Below, in pieces: positions 31,299 through 40,705 of a stretch of DNA of 64,000 bases. The translations under genes and the position numbers were made by a program. This DNA is from Torymus aiolomorphi. Lineage: Eukaryota > Arthropoda > Insecta > Hymenoptera > Torymidae. The first letter of the stretch is position 1. Each line of letters begins with the position of its first letter. The stretch is from contig CM070876.1 in assembly GCA_036365515.1 (NCBI GenBank), forward strand, positions 100,812,310 to 100,876,309, given 5' to 3'. The notes under the pieces were generated by a model. The model ran no database searches and had not been told where the DNA came from. It saw only the letters and a list, made by a program, of their open reading frames with translations.

Positions 31299-31979
31299 GG
31301 GGGCTAGACACCTTTTTTTCTGAAATAAAAAAGTCATATTTTAATACATAAATGTTAACTAATTATTTCGCATTTTTTACACATAAAATGGGGTATATTT
31401 ACCTCACCTTAGACCCCTTAGACCTTGGTTTGGGCCCTTTATATTGTCCAGAACTATAGTCATCGATGAAACAAGTCTTTTCACTATCCCTAAGCTTTGA
31501 AATTTTCCTATGGATGGATTGACTCCAGATTTGAACTAAATTACTCCTGAATAGTATAATTCTCATATGAGTGTAGGGATTTTTGATCCGATGAGAAAAA
31601 AAAATGTTGTGCTGTTTTTCAAGAATTTTTTTTTAATTTTTAAAATTTTTTATATATTTTCATAATTTTTCTCATGTAAAAATTTTTTCTGACATTTAAT
31701 CCTAAATCCCTACACTCATATGAAAATTATACTATTCAGGAGTAATTTAGTTCAAATCTGGAGCAAATTTATCCACAGGAAAATTTCAAAGCTTACGGAT
31801 AGTGAAAAAACTTGTTTCATCGATGACTATGGTTCTGGACCATATAAAAGGCTTATTGGAGAAAGTTTTAAGGTAAGGTAAATATACCCACTTTTATATG
31901 TAAAAAGTACGAAATAATTAGTTTACATTTATGTATTAAAATATGACTTCTTATTTCAAAAAAAAGATGTCTAGCCCCC
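31299..31979. mobile_element. Foldback MITE, TSD TTAA
   Basis: The ends GGGGGCTAGACACCTTTTTT and AAAAAAGATGTCTAGCCCCC are complementary, and the arms stay largely complementary over about 300 bases each. TTAA lies on both sides (31295-31298 and 31980-31983). The centre is AT-rich. There is no coding sequence. It belongs with the element at 33021 by its ends (GGGG...GACACCTTT). Confidence 0.88.
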
Positions 31980-31983
31980 TTAA

Positions 31984-32323
31984 TCTAATATATGGTTTCT
32001 CACCATGGGAGACGTGAAAATGATTCAGAGTTCTTAGTAAATATTTTTCTAGACAAGATTCAGATAATAATTTCAAAAAGTTTTATCTATACAAGAATAT
32101 CAAAAAAGTTTTTATTCTCAGTGATTGTTAGTTCATAAACTGGTTGCATTTTTAATTTTACAAGATTATGCGTGGCAATGATGGGTTATTAATTTAAATA
32201 GTTTAAATAATAATTTCAAGAACTTATATCTCTACTATAAAAGAATATCGAGGCACCTTTTTGTCTCACATTTTGCAAGTCGTGTAGCAATGATGGGTTA
32301 TTAATACAAGTGGTTTAATCTAA
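31984..32323. other. AT-rich stretch, nothing recognised
   Basis: Two similar segments with TGGCAATGATGGGTTATTAAT (about 32172) and TAGCAATGATGGGTTATTAA (about 32285) suggest a short duplication. No gene is seen. Confidence 0.4.
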
Positions 32324-32421
32324 TCTACTGAAATCTGTGTAAATCCATCCGGATCCAGCTGGATTTCCCATGTGACATGGATTCAAATGCGTATCCTAGC
32401 TGGATATTTTTGACCGGGTTC
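32324..32421. repeat. Small motif-array element with ATCCAGCTGGAT motifs
   Basis: It begins CTACTGAAATC and contains GGATCCAGCTGGATTTCC, ATGGATTC and CTAGCTGGATATTTTTGACC. Its left end resembles the CCCTACTGAAAAAT ends at 50315 and 60698, and its palindromic motif is its own. Confidence 0.5.
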
Positions 32422-32764
32422 TAGTGATAATTTCAACAAATCCAAGTGTTGAGAATAATATAATTAATTATTGGCTCATGGTGAGGGGCGCCAAATGTTT
32501 CAGAGGAGCCATGTATTCTGTAAATATTACAGTACATATATAAAATTTAAGAAAATAACAAATAGATACATTGTGTGATTATTTCATTTTCAGATTCTCA
32601 GGCTTTGGTGAATATATTACGAAGTACAAATCAAGTAAATATTCCAGCTTTAATAAATAAAAAGAAATTTCCTATATGCTCTTTATGCTTTTAATTAATA
32701 TATGTTTATTTTAAAAATACAATATATAAGTAAAAATTAAAAAATTTTAATATATAAGGAAAAA

Positions 32765-33016
32765 TTAACAGATAAATTTATTGTATTGCGTAACCGTAAC
32801 AGTTTTGACTTTAGAAAATAAAATGTCAATTATATTATAGTGAGATTCAGAAGATGGTTGATGATGATAGCTTTCTGGTAGAAGTAGAGGATCCATAATG
32901 TTTTTATGCACAATAGTATACCTTTCGCTACCTTTAAAAGTTGATTTCAATCTGTACACTAAACGTTTTTTTGTATATATGGACTTACTTTTTCTTTAGT
33001 ATCGTTTCCTACTATT
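32765..33016 (-). repeat. Paralogous copy of 3118-3420, with coding-like sequence
   Basis: The minus-strand frame of 64 residues (TFKGSERYTIVHKNIMDPLL, LPESYHHQPSSESHYNIIDI) corresponds to frame-broken sequence at 3300-3400. Conservation of the reading suggests that both derive from a protein-coding sequence, but I do not recognise it. The match continues beyond the MITE to about 33840. Confidence 0.55.
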
Positions 33017-33020
33017 TTAA

Positions 33021-33753
33021 GGGGATCAGACACCTTTACAATTTTTTTCATAAAATGACCTGAAAAAAATTAATTTTCATAATTAGAAATATTTAGAAGC
33101 AATATCCTAAAAATATATTCAATTTATGATAAAGTGAGACCCAAAATAAAATTTTGATCCATTTTAACCAAATACATGGCCATTTCAAAATTTTTGCTCT
33201 GCCGTCGACTCCAGATTCAGGAACTGCATATATTTTAATGGGAGAGGTCCTAAAATTTTGGTATTTTATATGACTATTGACTGAAGAGTTGTACGTATCC
33301 GATTTATTTAATCAAATAAACAAAGTCAGGTTGTTATGGTGCCAACTTAACTGCTATATAAGTTTTAAAATCAAATTTTTATTTTTGTCAAACATACCGT
33401 TCATAAATTATATTATTTATTTTTTATTTTTATATTAATGTTTAAAATATTATTTTTGGATCTTTTAAAGTATATACAGATATTTAGAATGATAATTTTA
33501 AATATATTAAGAACAGTGAAATGAAAAAAAAATTAGTAGAAATAATATATGATTATATAATTATGTATACAAGGGGAAAAATGTAATTTGAACAAAAAAC
33601 AAATGGAAAGCTTTATCAGTGTTTTGTGTATATTCTTAAAACAAAAATAGATAATGCTTTAAAACTAATTGGGACATATTCTACAAGTGTCTTTTAGTAA
33701 AACATGTAATAAAAAAAATTGATTTTTCGTCATTCTAAAGGTATCCGACCCCC
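33021..33753. mobile_element. TTAA-flanked MITE with a documented empty site
   Basis: The ends are GGGGATCAGACACCTTTA and TAAAGGTATCCGACCCCC. TTAA flanks it at 33017-33020 and 33754-33757. The paralogous sequence at 3181-3190 has a single TTAA and no element, which shows the exact insertion. A fragment of the same family is at 2002-2150. There are no coding frames. Confidence 0.9.
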
Positions 33754-34219
33754 TTAAGTAGAAAGTTTCCAATAAAAGTTCAAGTACTAAAATTTTAATT
33801 CAACTGTCATTGCACACTTGTATTAGAATTTTAATAACTTTTCTAATCTTCCTTCATATCTTATACAATATATAAATGTTTACGTATCATCTATTTTGTA
33901 TTTAAAGTAAAATAACTGTTTGTTTATGTAAAAAAATCTGCTAATGTTATAAATAAAAAATAATTGCGAAGCTACAAAAATAATTAATGATATTATCATA
34001 TAGCAGTCTTATAGTAGAAATTACTAATAATCAATAATAATAATTTTGCATTATTTTTTCTCAATTTTGAACTTTCTATAATATTACGCACCTTGGGAAG
34101 AAAAGAGAAGTCTAGAGCTACTCTAGCAGGGGTGGTCCTCCGATCTCCCATACATACTTGGCGGGCCCGACGATTTCCAGTTCAAGGTGTAAGACATGAT
34201 CATTTTCATATAAATATTC

Positions 34220-35289
34220 TGTAACGCGTGTCTAGCCGCGATTCTAATCTACCGCGCGAAGGTAGTGAGCGCGCGCGCGCAACTCCTGCGCAGCCGAATC
34301 GAGGCGCGCCGCGCGTAGCGAATCGGTCTCACGACGCGTAAAATGCCCGTCATCCGTCGCGAAGCTGCTAACTGGTTCCCGCGAGAAAAGGGAGCCATAT
34401 TCGTGTCTGCCATCGCGCGCAAAACATCTCCTCCGTGTCTCTCCTGAGTTTGCTTGTCCGCGCCGTCCTATCGTACTTTGTGAGACCCCGCGAGTGTAGT
34501 GGAGGCGCCGCATATAGTGAACGTGCGAAAGAGAGACAGAGAGAGAGCGATCCCGAGCCGCGTGAGCCGTACGAGACTGTGAGCGACGAGCCGGCAGCCA
34601 ACCCGCCTGCCGACACGATACAGCGAGCAAGAGAGAGAGAGAAGAGAGCGCAACTGCTGTGCGAGCGACAGGGAGCGAGAGAGAGTCGAGTGCACCGGCT
34701 GCTCCTTCCTAACGTAAGTTTTCTACTCTCCTCTCGCGGGTTTATTGTAAAGGCTCGCACGGAAATCGCCCCGTGCAAGCCTTCTGTGCCGTGTACGTGG
34801 GGGTGTGTGTCAGCCCTCCGTACTTTAACACCGCGCGCGAAATTAGCAGCTTCGCCGCGCGCCGTGTAGTTCGCGCGTTTGAATATTAACGGTCGCGCGC
34901 GAACTAACTCTTTGTACTAATCAGCACTTGCGTCGTGCTTGTAAAGATTAGTGTTTGTGAATATATTGTGATATCTAGTTACTCGTCGCGTTGTTCTTTA
35001 CAACCTGTCCTTCTCCCGGATACCGCCGCCTCCGCGGGAAAACGACTCCGCCGGTCGTTTTCATATCTGAGCATAGCGGCCGCGCGCTTTACTCGTCGAG
35101 CGCGCGCTTTTCACTCAGCGATCCAATTAGTTGGAAAGCGAAGTTCGTGTGCGATCTTCGCGTTGTTTTCGGATTCCAGGAGCAGATCCCCGGGCAAGTC
35201 ATTTTAGTCTGACACCCGCGGCACCGTGTTCTAGTGCACCGCTGGCCTGTGGCTTGTTGGGATTTTCCCCCACTAGCCATCCCGTTACA
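34220..35289 (+). repeat. 5' LTR of the Gypsy element
   Basis: It is GC-rich, with a GA-rich segment near 34520-34690. Long frames across it on both strands are compositional. ACTCGGGCC follows the LTR; a standard tRNA primer site is not evident. Confidence 0.93.
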
Positions 35290-36144
35290 ACTCGGGCCAC
35301 AAGCTTTTCGGGGTGGAGAAGGACCTGCGACGCGTACGTGATTCGCGGCGAAGCTTGGCGCGAAGAAGCTCAGCAGCGTAGCTGAGCGTAAGCTGCAAAC
35401 AAAGGCTCTTCGTGCCGCAGCTCGTAGGCGCGTGTGTGCGTGTGCGTGACACAGCCGTGCTGTTGCGAGAGTGCGGTCGAGAGGTTAGGCGTGCGATAGC
35501 CAATAACCCTCGACCTAGTGTGCCGACGAGGAGAGATATTGATCGCGGAATTTTTGGGAGCGTTGAGGAAATATTGTTAACAATTAAAGTTTTTTTAATA
35601 ACAATTAATTTTTTAACGACAAAATTTTTTTTTTTAGCGATAATTAATTTTTTAATTAATTTTTTTCTCGTCTCGAAAATTTTTTTTTCTTCTCGTCCTC
35701 GTATTTCCGATACGAATTATTTTTTTTTGGGCGAAAAATAAAATTTTTTTTTCTTTTATCGTGCAGTTAGAAGAAGATCGAGAGAAAGTCGGCAAGCACT
35801 CTCGGAACAAAAAGTTGACTGTGCGCCCGAGTAAAAACTCGAGCGCAAAAATCCCCTCGAACTTAAAAATTGTTTTTATTTTTTTTTTTTTAGGTGAAAA
35901 TTGTATTTATTTTTTTTGTGTTTTTGGTGATATTGTCCGTTTTGACACATATATATATAATTTTTTTTCACATATATTTATTTTAAAATTACAAGTGCGA
36001 GTAGTGGAGCGTAATTAATTACAAATCGTAATTAATCACAGAAATAGCTTTTATTTTTTTTTAGAGCCGCATACGGGAAATCCTCGTACATTATCGAGGT
36101 TAAGAGCAACCGCCGTAGCTCTTAGAAAATAACCCGGGTTCGCG
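35290..36144 (+). other. Gypsy leader
   Basis: The long untranslated leader has several T-runs (35585-35760 and 35870-36060). No gene is supported here. Confidence 0.6.
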
Positions 36145-37194
36145 TTGAAAAAGCTAGCTCACGGGTTGAAAAGGCAAACTCTCTCTGCCATCAATCAGGA
36201 TACTACTCGCGCTAGTAAAATAAGTTCGTGGGGAAGCGCACAGCCAATTGACACCATGGCCCGATCGTCGCAATTTGCGGAATCTGCGATACTCAATTGG
36301 GCGTATACACAGCCCGAAGAGGAAATTATCGAGGCCATGCAAGCCCTTGGTCTGCAGCAGTCAGATCTGCAATCAGTGAATATGCTGACAACGATCAAGT
36401 GGCTTATGGGCGATTACAGTGCCGCCGATTTTGTGCCAGAGCCGGAGCTGTCGGAGAAGCAAGCGTTTGCTAAACGCGAGCAGTCCCGAAGGGCGTTCAT
36501 CGACTTAACGTTGATGAACAAGTCTGGGTCGACTATTGTGGATCCCAATACTGATCCAGACCAACCGCACCCGTTCATTACGCTCCTTGATGACCCGATA
36601 GTGATGCAAAAACTCTCGGAGTCTCGGAGGATGAACGCTCCACAACAAGCACATAATGCAGTGGTGGAGCCAGCGGATGAGGCAAACGGCCAGGAGGGTT
36701 CCGGGACAGAGATATTGAGCTCTGCAGCACCCACCGGGACATCTCCAGCCGAAGCCGAGGGACAGCTCCAACAGCAACAGCTTCAACAGCAACAACTGCA
36801 GCAGCAGCAAATGCAGCAGCAGCAAATGCAGCAGCAGCAAATGCAGCAGCAGCAACTGCAACAGCAGCAAATGCAGCAGCAGCAAATGCAGCAGCAACAA
36901 ATGCAACAGCAGCAGCAGATGGAGCAGCAGCGACGGCAGCAACAGCAACAGCAGCAGGAGCAGCAGCGGCAGCATCAGCGAAAGCATCAAGAGCAGCAGC
37001 GACAGCAGGCGTTGCTAGAAGAGCAGCGCAGGCAACGACAATTCCGGCGGAGTCAAGAACAAGAGTCGTTGTCGGCACAAAATGGGCAGCACGCGTTCTG
37101 GCAGCAAACGCGAAGTCCACCGCAGCCACAGAGTTTTGAGTGGCCAAGTGCGGGGAACAGCGTACCGCAGGGATTGCTGTGGGAGATAACGTAG
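36145..37194 (+). CDS. Gypsy Gag, N-terminal part with a long polyglutamine tract
   Basis: This is a 349-residue frame; the methionine at 36256 (MARSSQFAESAILNWAYTQP) is also a plausible start. Residues 40-100 are helical with EEEIIEAMQALGLQQSDLQ and TIKWLMGDYSAADF. Residues about 205-300 are almost pure Gln with Leu/Met spacers, from CAGCAGCAA-type codons at 36766-37020. The frame ends at 37194, while a second frame continues with a coiled-coil-like SVIHRLVKEVEELKESVRIL (37140-37358). This suggests a one-base shift near 37165. It would form the particle together with the capsid part downstream. Confidence 0.8.
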   Translation: MKKLAHGLKRQTLSAINQDTTRASKISSWGSAQPIDTMARSSQFAESAILNWAYTQPEEEIIEAMQALGLQQSDLQSVNMLTTIKWLMGDYSAADFVPEPELSEKQAFAKREQSRRAFIDLTLMNKSGSTIVDPNTDPDQPHPFITLLDDPIVMQKLSESRRMNAPQQAHNAVVEPADEANGQEGSGTEILSSAAPTGTSPAEAEGQLQQQQLQQQQLQQQQMQQQQMQQQQMQQQQLQQQQMQQQQMQQQQMQQQQQMEQQRRQQQQQQQEQQRQHQRKHQEQQRQQALLEEQRRQRQFRRSQEQESLSAQNGQHAFWQQTRSPPQPQSFEWPSAGNSVPQGLLWEIT

Positions 37195-37354
37195 TCTCAG
37201 AACAGCTGCTGTCGGTGATCCATAGACTCGTCAAAGAGGTGGAAGAGCTCAAAGAGAGTGTGCGAATACTCCAAGAAGCTCGACCCCCACCCTCAAGCAC
37301 GCGCTTGGAGGAGTCCAACTACCGAGTGCGGGCAGGGGACGAGGATCACCACAT

Positions 37355-37963
37355 GTGAACTTTCAGGACACGTTCACATATGTGAATTTTGACAGCAGCA
37401 GCCCCAATACTGAATCGCCAAGGGACGCTAGGAGGAATAGCGGAAGAAATCCTACACAGCGTCAGGCGGGGGTGAGCGCTACACTGGACCAGTCTACGAG
37501 GCAGACGTACGTGCCTCAACAGACGAACCGTGATGTTGGCCAAATCGTAAGGAAATGGCACATCAAGTTCTCTGGGTCCTTGAAGGAGCAGAGCGTCGAG
37601 TTATTCCTCACGAGAGTAGAGGAATGTCGAGCTCTAGCAAATCTGACGTACGACGAAGTACTCTCGTCATTGTCAGAGCTCCTGAGTGGAGTAGCGGCCA
37701 CCTGGTATAGGAGTAACCGTCATACGTGGCGATCTTGGCAAGACTTCCAAGAGGCCATAATACACATGTATGGCGGTGACAGGGGCCATCAACAGCGAAT
37801 CCTAGCGGAGATAAACGCGAGGACTCAAGGCAGAAACGAACTCACGAGAGATTACGTAGTGAATCTGCAAGCCTTGATTCTCAAGTTAGTTCCGGTGCCT
37901 AGCATGCCCCAACAATTGGACATGTTGCACCGGAACATGCGGCCAGAACTACAAAAATGGTGA
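37355..37963 (+). CDS. Gypsy Gag capsid domain
   Basis: The 202-residue frame contains WHIKFSGSLKEQSVELFLTR, LLSGVAATWYRSNRHTWRSW and FQEAIIHMYGG, the conserved retrotransposon capsid pattern (Retrotrans_gag-like). It ends at RPELQKW, where an A-run precedes the next frame; the next segment begins directly after in another phase. Confidence 0.88.
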   Translation: MNFQDTFTYVNFDSSSPNTESPRDARRNSGRNPTQRQAGVSATLDQSTRQTYVPQQTNRDVGQIVRKWHIKFSGSLKEQSVELFLTRVEECRALANLTYDEVLSSLSELLSGVAATWYRSNRHTWRSWQDFQEAIIHMYGGDRGHQQRILAEINARTQGRNELTRDYVVNLQALILKLVPVPSMPQQLDMLHRNMRPELQKW

Positions 37964-38523
37964 TGCGTAATCAAATTACGGATTACCGAGGGCTCCTGGA
38001 TTTAGCCCGGGAGGCCGAATTAGCGCTCGCGGCAGATAAGGTGTATCACTCGCCACCACCGCCAGAGCGCACTTACTTGCCAGAGTTTGCCTACGTACCT
38101 ACAGAGCCAACCACGGATCAGCGGAAAAAGCAGAATCCAGGAGTGGCGGCGATGGGGCAACAACAGCTGGAGCCTCGAGAAAGCCTCGAGGCTATGTTCC
38201 GTCGGGTGATGGCCGAGTGTTTGTCAAGCTTGACAAAGAAAGGCACCGACGGAAATAGTGGGCAAACGCCAAACCCACAGTCGTTCAAGAAGCCCAAGAA
38301 AAAGAATAATTGGGAGAACAGGCAGCGGGAAGGCGGGCAAAGTAATAATCAGCCTAGTGGGGGTAGTAGCGCGACCCACCAGGCTAGGCCGCCAAGTCCA
38401 AGGAGTAATGGACCTTCACAAAGGCCAGAGTACCGAAGGGGTTACGGCAACGAGCAAAGGGGAAGCGACCGCAACCCCAATGCTGCCGGAAACCAGCAGG
38501 GAAACGGCCAAGGGGGCAGGTAA
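37957..38523 (+). CDS. Gypsy Gag C-terminal part, Arg/Gly/Asn-rich, without a zinc knuckle
   Basis: The 188-residue frame starts with the end of the capsid (ITDYRGLLDLAREAELALAA). It becomes basic and glycine-rich (KKPKKKNNWENRQREGGQ, YRRGYGNEQRGSDRNPN). No CX2CX4HX4C knuckle is present; an RG-rich tail would have to do the RNA binding. It comes just before the protease. Confidence 0.8.
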   Translation: MVMRNQITDYRGLLDLAREAELALAADKVYHSPPPPERTYLPEFAYVPTEPTTDQRKKQNPGVAAMGQQQLEPRESLEAMFRRVMAECLSSLTKKGTDGNSGQTPNPQSFKKPKKKNNWENRQREGGQSNNQPSGGSSATHQARPPSPRSNGPSQRPEYRRGYGNEQRGSDRNPNAAGNQQGNGQGGR

Positions 38524-38582
38524 ACACGGCCACACGCCCGCCCCCAGCTCTCACATCAGGGACCGAGGGTAACTCGGTCCAA

Positions 38583-38927
38583 TTGCCTGAAGGAGAGAGC
38601 GAAGAAGTGCCCACGACTCAGCAGAACGAAGATAACCAGGAAACATGCTCGCGATGGTGGCTTCAAGTAGGTGTAGCCGGCTACAGGCTACGGGCACTCT
38701 TCGATACTGGAGCTTCCTGGACTGGGATGAATTCCATCGGCTTACAGCTCGCTACAGCCTGTGGAAAAGAATTAATCCCGGCCAGCGGCCTAACGGCACG
38801 GGTAGCTAATGGGCAGAGCATAGCAGTGGTTGGCTATGTGTATCTACCCATGGTCGTGGCAGGCGTGTGCAAGGATGTGCGCGTCGCAATCATGCCAGAC
38901 TTAGACACGGAGTGCTACTTGGGGTGA
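38583..38927 (+). CDS. Gypsy aspartic protease
   Basis: The 114-residue frame has the active site ALFDTGASWTGM, then VANGQSIAVVGYVYLP and VAIMPDLDTECYLG. This is a retropepsin fold that cleaves Gag and Pol. The frame ends in a run of G at about 38920, and the pol frame overlaps it in another phase, so either natural frameshifting or a one-base error joins them. Confidence 0.87.
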   Translation: MPEGESEEVPTTQQNEDNQETCSRWWLQVGVAGYRLRALFDTGASWTGMNSIGLQLATACGKELIPASGLTARVANGQSIAVVGYVYLPMVVAGVCKDVRVAIMPDLDTECYLG

Positions 38928-40267
38928 ACTTCATTAAGAAGTTTAGCGCCGTCTTAGACCCCACTGACAATACGCTGCATCTCAAAGATGATGAGGCAAG
39001 CGTAAAGTTAGAAGTAGCCTCCATAACCGCCAATAATACCGTGTCCGTATCAGCTATAGGGTTGGCGGACCCAACAGAAGAGCAGCGCAAAGAAGCGGAA
39101 GCTTTAGTAGCTGAGCTGATGGGAAACGGCCTGGCACCATTAGGGTGTACTTCGTGGGTTGAGCATGCAGTAGACGTCGGCTCCACAAGACCCATAAAAC
39201 AGAAGTACTACCCAGTATCTCGAAAACTCGAGGAAGAGATGCACAAGCAGGTGGAGGAAATGCTACTCGCGGGTATAATAGAACCTTCGACAAGCGGCTG
39301 GTCAAGTCCTGTGGTAATGGTACGCAAGTCCAACGGGAAGTTCCGTTTCTGTGTGGACTTCAGAAAAGTGAACGCAGCGTCAAGGCCAGACGCATACCCG
39401 TTACCATACATGGAGAGTATCTTAAGCAAACTGCAGAAAGCGCGATACATATCCACGTTGGATTTAAGTAGTGCGTACCACCAAATACCACTAAATCCGG
39501 AGTCCAAAGAGACTACGGCCTTCACCGTGCCAGGCAAAGGGTTATTTCAATTTACAAGAATGCCCTACGGTCTTTCGTATGCCGGAGCGTCCTTCCAGAG
39601 GCTGATTGACAAAGTCATCGGCCCCGAACTCGAACCTTTTGCTTACTCGTATCTCGATGACATAATAATAGTCACAGAAACATTCGAGGAGCATAAAGAG
39701 GTTCTAAAAAGAGTTCTAGATAGGATAAAGGACGCGGGCCTCACAATAAATCGCGAGAAGAGTGTCTTCTGTCGCGATGAGGTCCAATATCTCGGGGTCA
39801 TAGTAAATAGGGATGGTTTTAAACCAGACCCCGAGAAAATAAAGCCCATTATGGAATATCCGGTGCCGAAAAACCTCCGTCAGCTGAGACGCTTCCTAGG
39901 AATGGCCTCGTGGTATAGAAAGTTTTTATCAAACTTCGCCACAATTGCTGAACCACTGACCGAACTAACGAAAAAGGATCGAAAATACGAGTGGTCAACG
40001 GCACAAGAAGAGGCCTTCCAAAAGCTAAAAGCGCTAGTTGCTTCTGCACCGATTCTCCACAGACCGGTATCTAACGCACAGTTCGTGGTGCAAACTGATG
40101 CGAGCGATACAGGACTTGGAGCGGTGCTATACCAGATAATAGACGGCAACGAAAGAGTCCTAGAGTTCGCTAGTCGAACTCTGAGCGCGGCCGAGAAGAA
40201 TTATAGCGTGACGGAACGAGAGTGTCTAGCAATTCTCTGGGCAATCAAAAGTTCCGTCCGTATATAG
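38867..40267 (+). CDS. Gypsy reverse transcriptase with start of RNase H
   Basis: The 466-residue frame has all RT blocks: KQKYYPVSRKLEEEMHKQVE, SPVVMVRKSNGKFRFCVDFR, STLDLSSAYHQIPL (first Asp), TRMPYGLSYAGASFQR and YLDDIIIV (catalytic pair). The connection and RNase H then follow (VQTDASDTGLGAVLYQ, REFLAI-like ERECLAILWAI). It ends at 40267 in an A-run; the rest of RNase H continues at 40222 in another phase. Confidence 0.93.
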   Translation: MQGCARRNHARLRHGVLLGVNFIKKFSAVLDPTDNTLHLKDDEASVKLEVASITANNTVSVSAIGLADPTEEQRKEAEALVAELMGNGLAPLGCTSWVEHAVDVGSTRPIKQKYYPVSRKLEEEMHKQVEEMLLAGIIEPSTSGWSSPVVMVRKSNGKFRFCVDFRKVNAASRPDAYPLPYMESILSKLQKARYISTLDLSSAYHQIPLNPESKETTAFTVPGKGLFQFTRMPYGLSYAGASFQRLIDKVIGPELEPFAYSYLDDIIIVTETFEEHKEVLKRVLDRIKDAGLTINREKSVFCRDEVQYLGVIVNRDGFKPDPEKIKPIMEYPVPKNLRQLRRFLGMASWYRKFLSNFATIAEPLTELTKKDRKYEWSTAQEEAFQKLKALVASAPILHRPVSNAQFVVQTDASDTGLGAVLYQIIDGNERVLEFASRTLSAAEKNYSVTERECLAILWAIKSSVRI

Positions 40268-40593
40268 AGGCCTATGACTTCAAGGTCATCACGGATCATA
40301 GCAGCTTGAAGTGGCTCCGTGATCTCCGAAACCCATCAGGCAGGTTAGCAAGATGGGCTTTGGAACTACAAAACCACAGTTTCACAGTCGAACACCGAAA
40401 GGGCTCTTTGAACAATGTCCCAGATGCCCTTTCGCGGATGTTCGAGGAAGAGGAGCCAGCGGTCGCCGCGTTAGAGCTCGAACGCGATACAAACGACCAA
40501 TGGTACCTCGAAATTGTGAAAGAGGTTCAACAGCGGCCGCGAGACTTCCCCACGTTCAAGCTGGCGGGGGAGACTGTACAAGTACGAACCTGA
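40222..40593 (+). CDS. Gypsy RNase H C-terminal part
   Basis: The 123-residue frame starts with overlap sequence, then AYDFKVITDHSSLKWLRDLR, RLARWALELQ and GSLNNVPDALSRM, the standard end of Gypsy RNase H. A further break at about 40585 precedes the integrase frame. Confidence 0.88.
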   Translation: MSSNSLGNQKFRPYIEAYDFKVITDHSSLKWLRDLRNPSGRLARWALELQNHSFTVEHRKGSLNNVPDALSRMFEEEEPAVAALELERDTNDQWYLEIVKEVQQRPRDFPTFKLAGETVQVRT

Positions 40594-40705
40594 TGAAGTC
40601 ATAGACGAGTGTCTCGGCGACGATGATGCATGGAAGTTAGCAGTCCCTCACGAAAAGCGACGCGAAGTACTGAGAGAATGCCATGACTTTCCAACTGCTG
40701 GGCAC

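Noticed and set aside
34244..35503. Frames within the Gypsy LTR, repeated at 43318-44416
   Set aside because: They occur identically in both LTRs, on both strands, in GC- and GA-rich sequence; LTRs are not coding here.
36505..37318. Long minus-strand frames of Leu- and Ala-rich sequence
   Set aside because: They are the complement of the polyglutamine tract.
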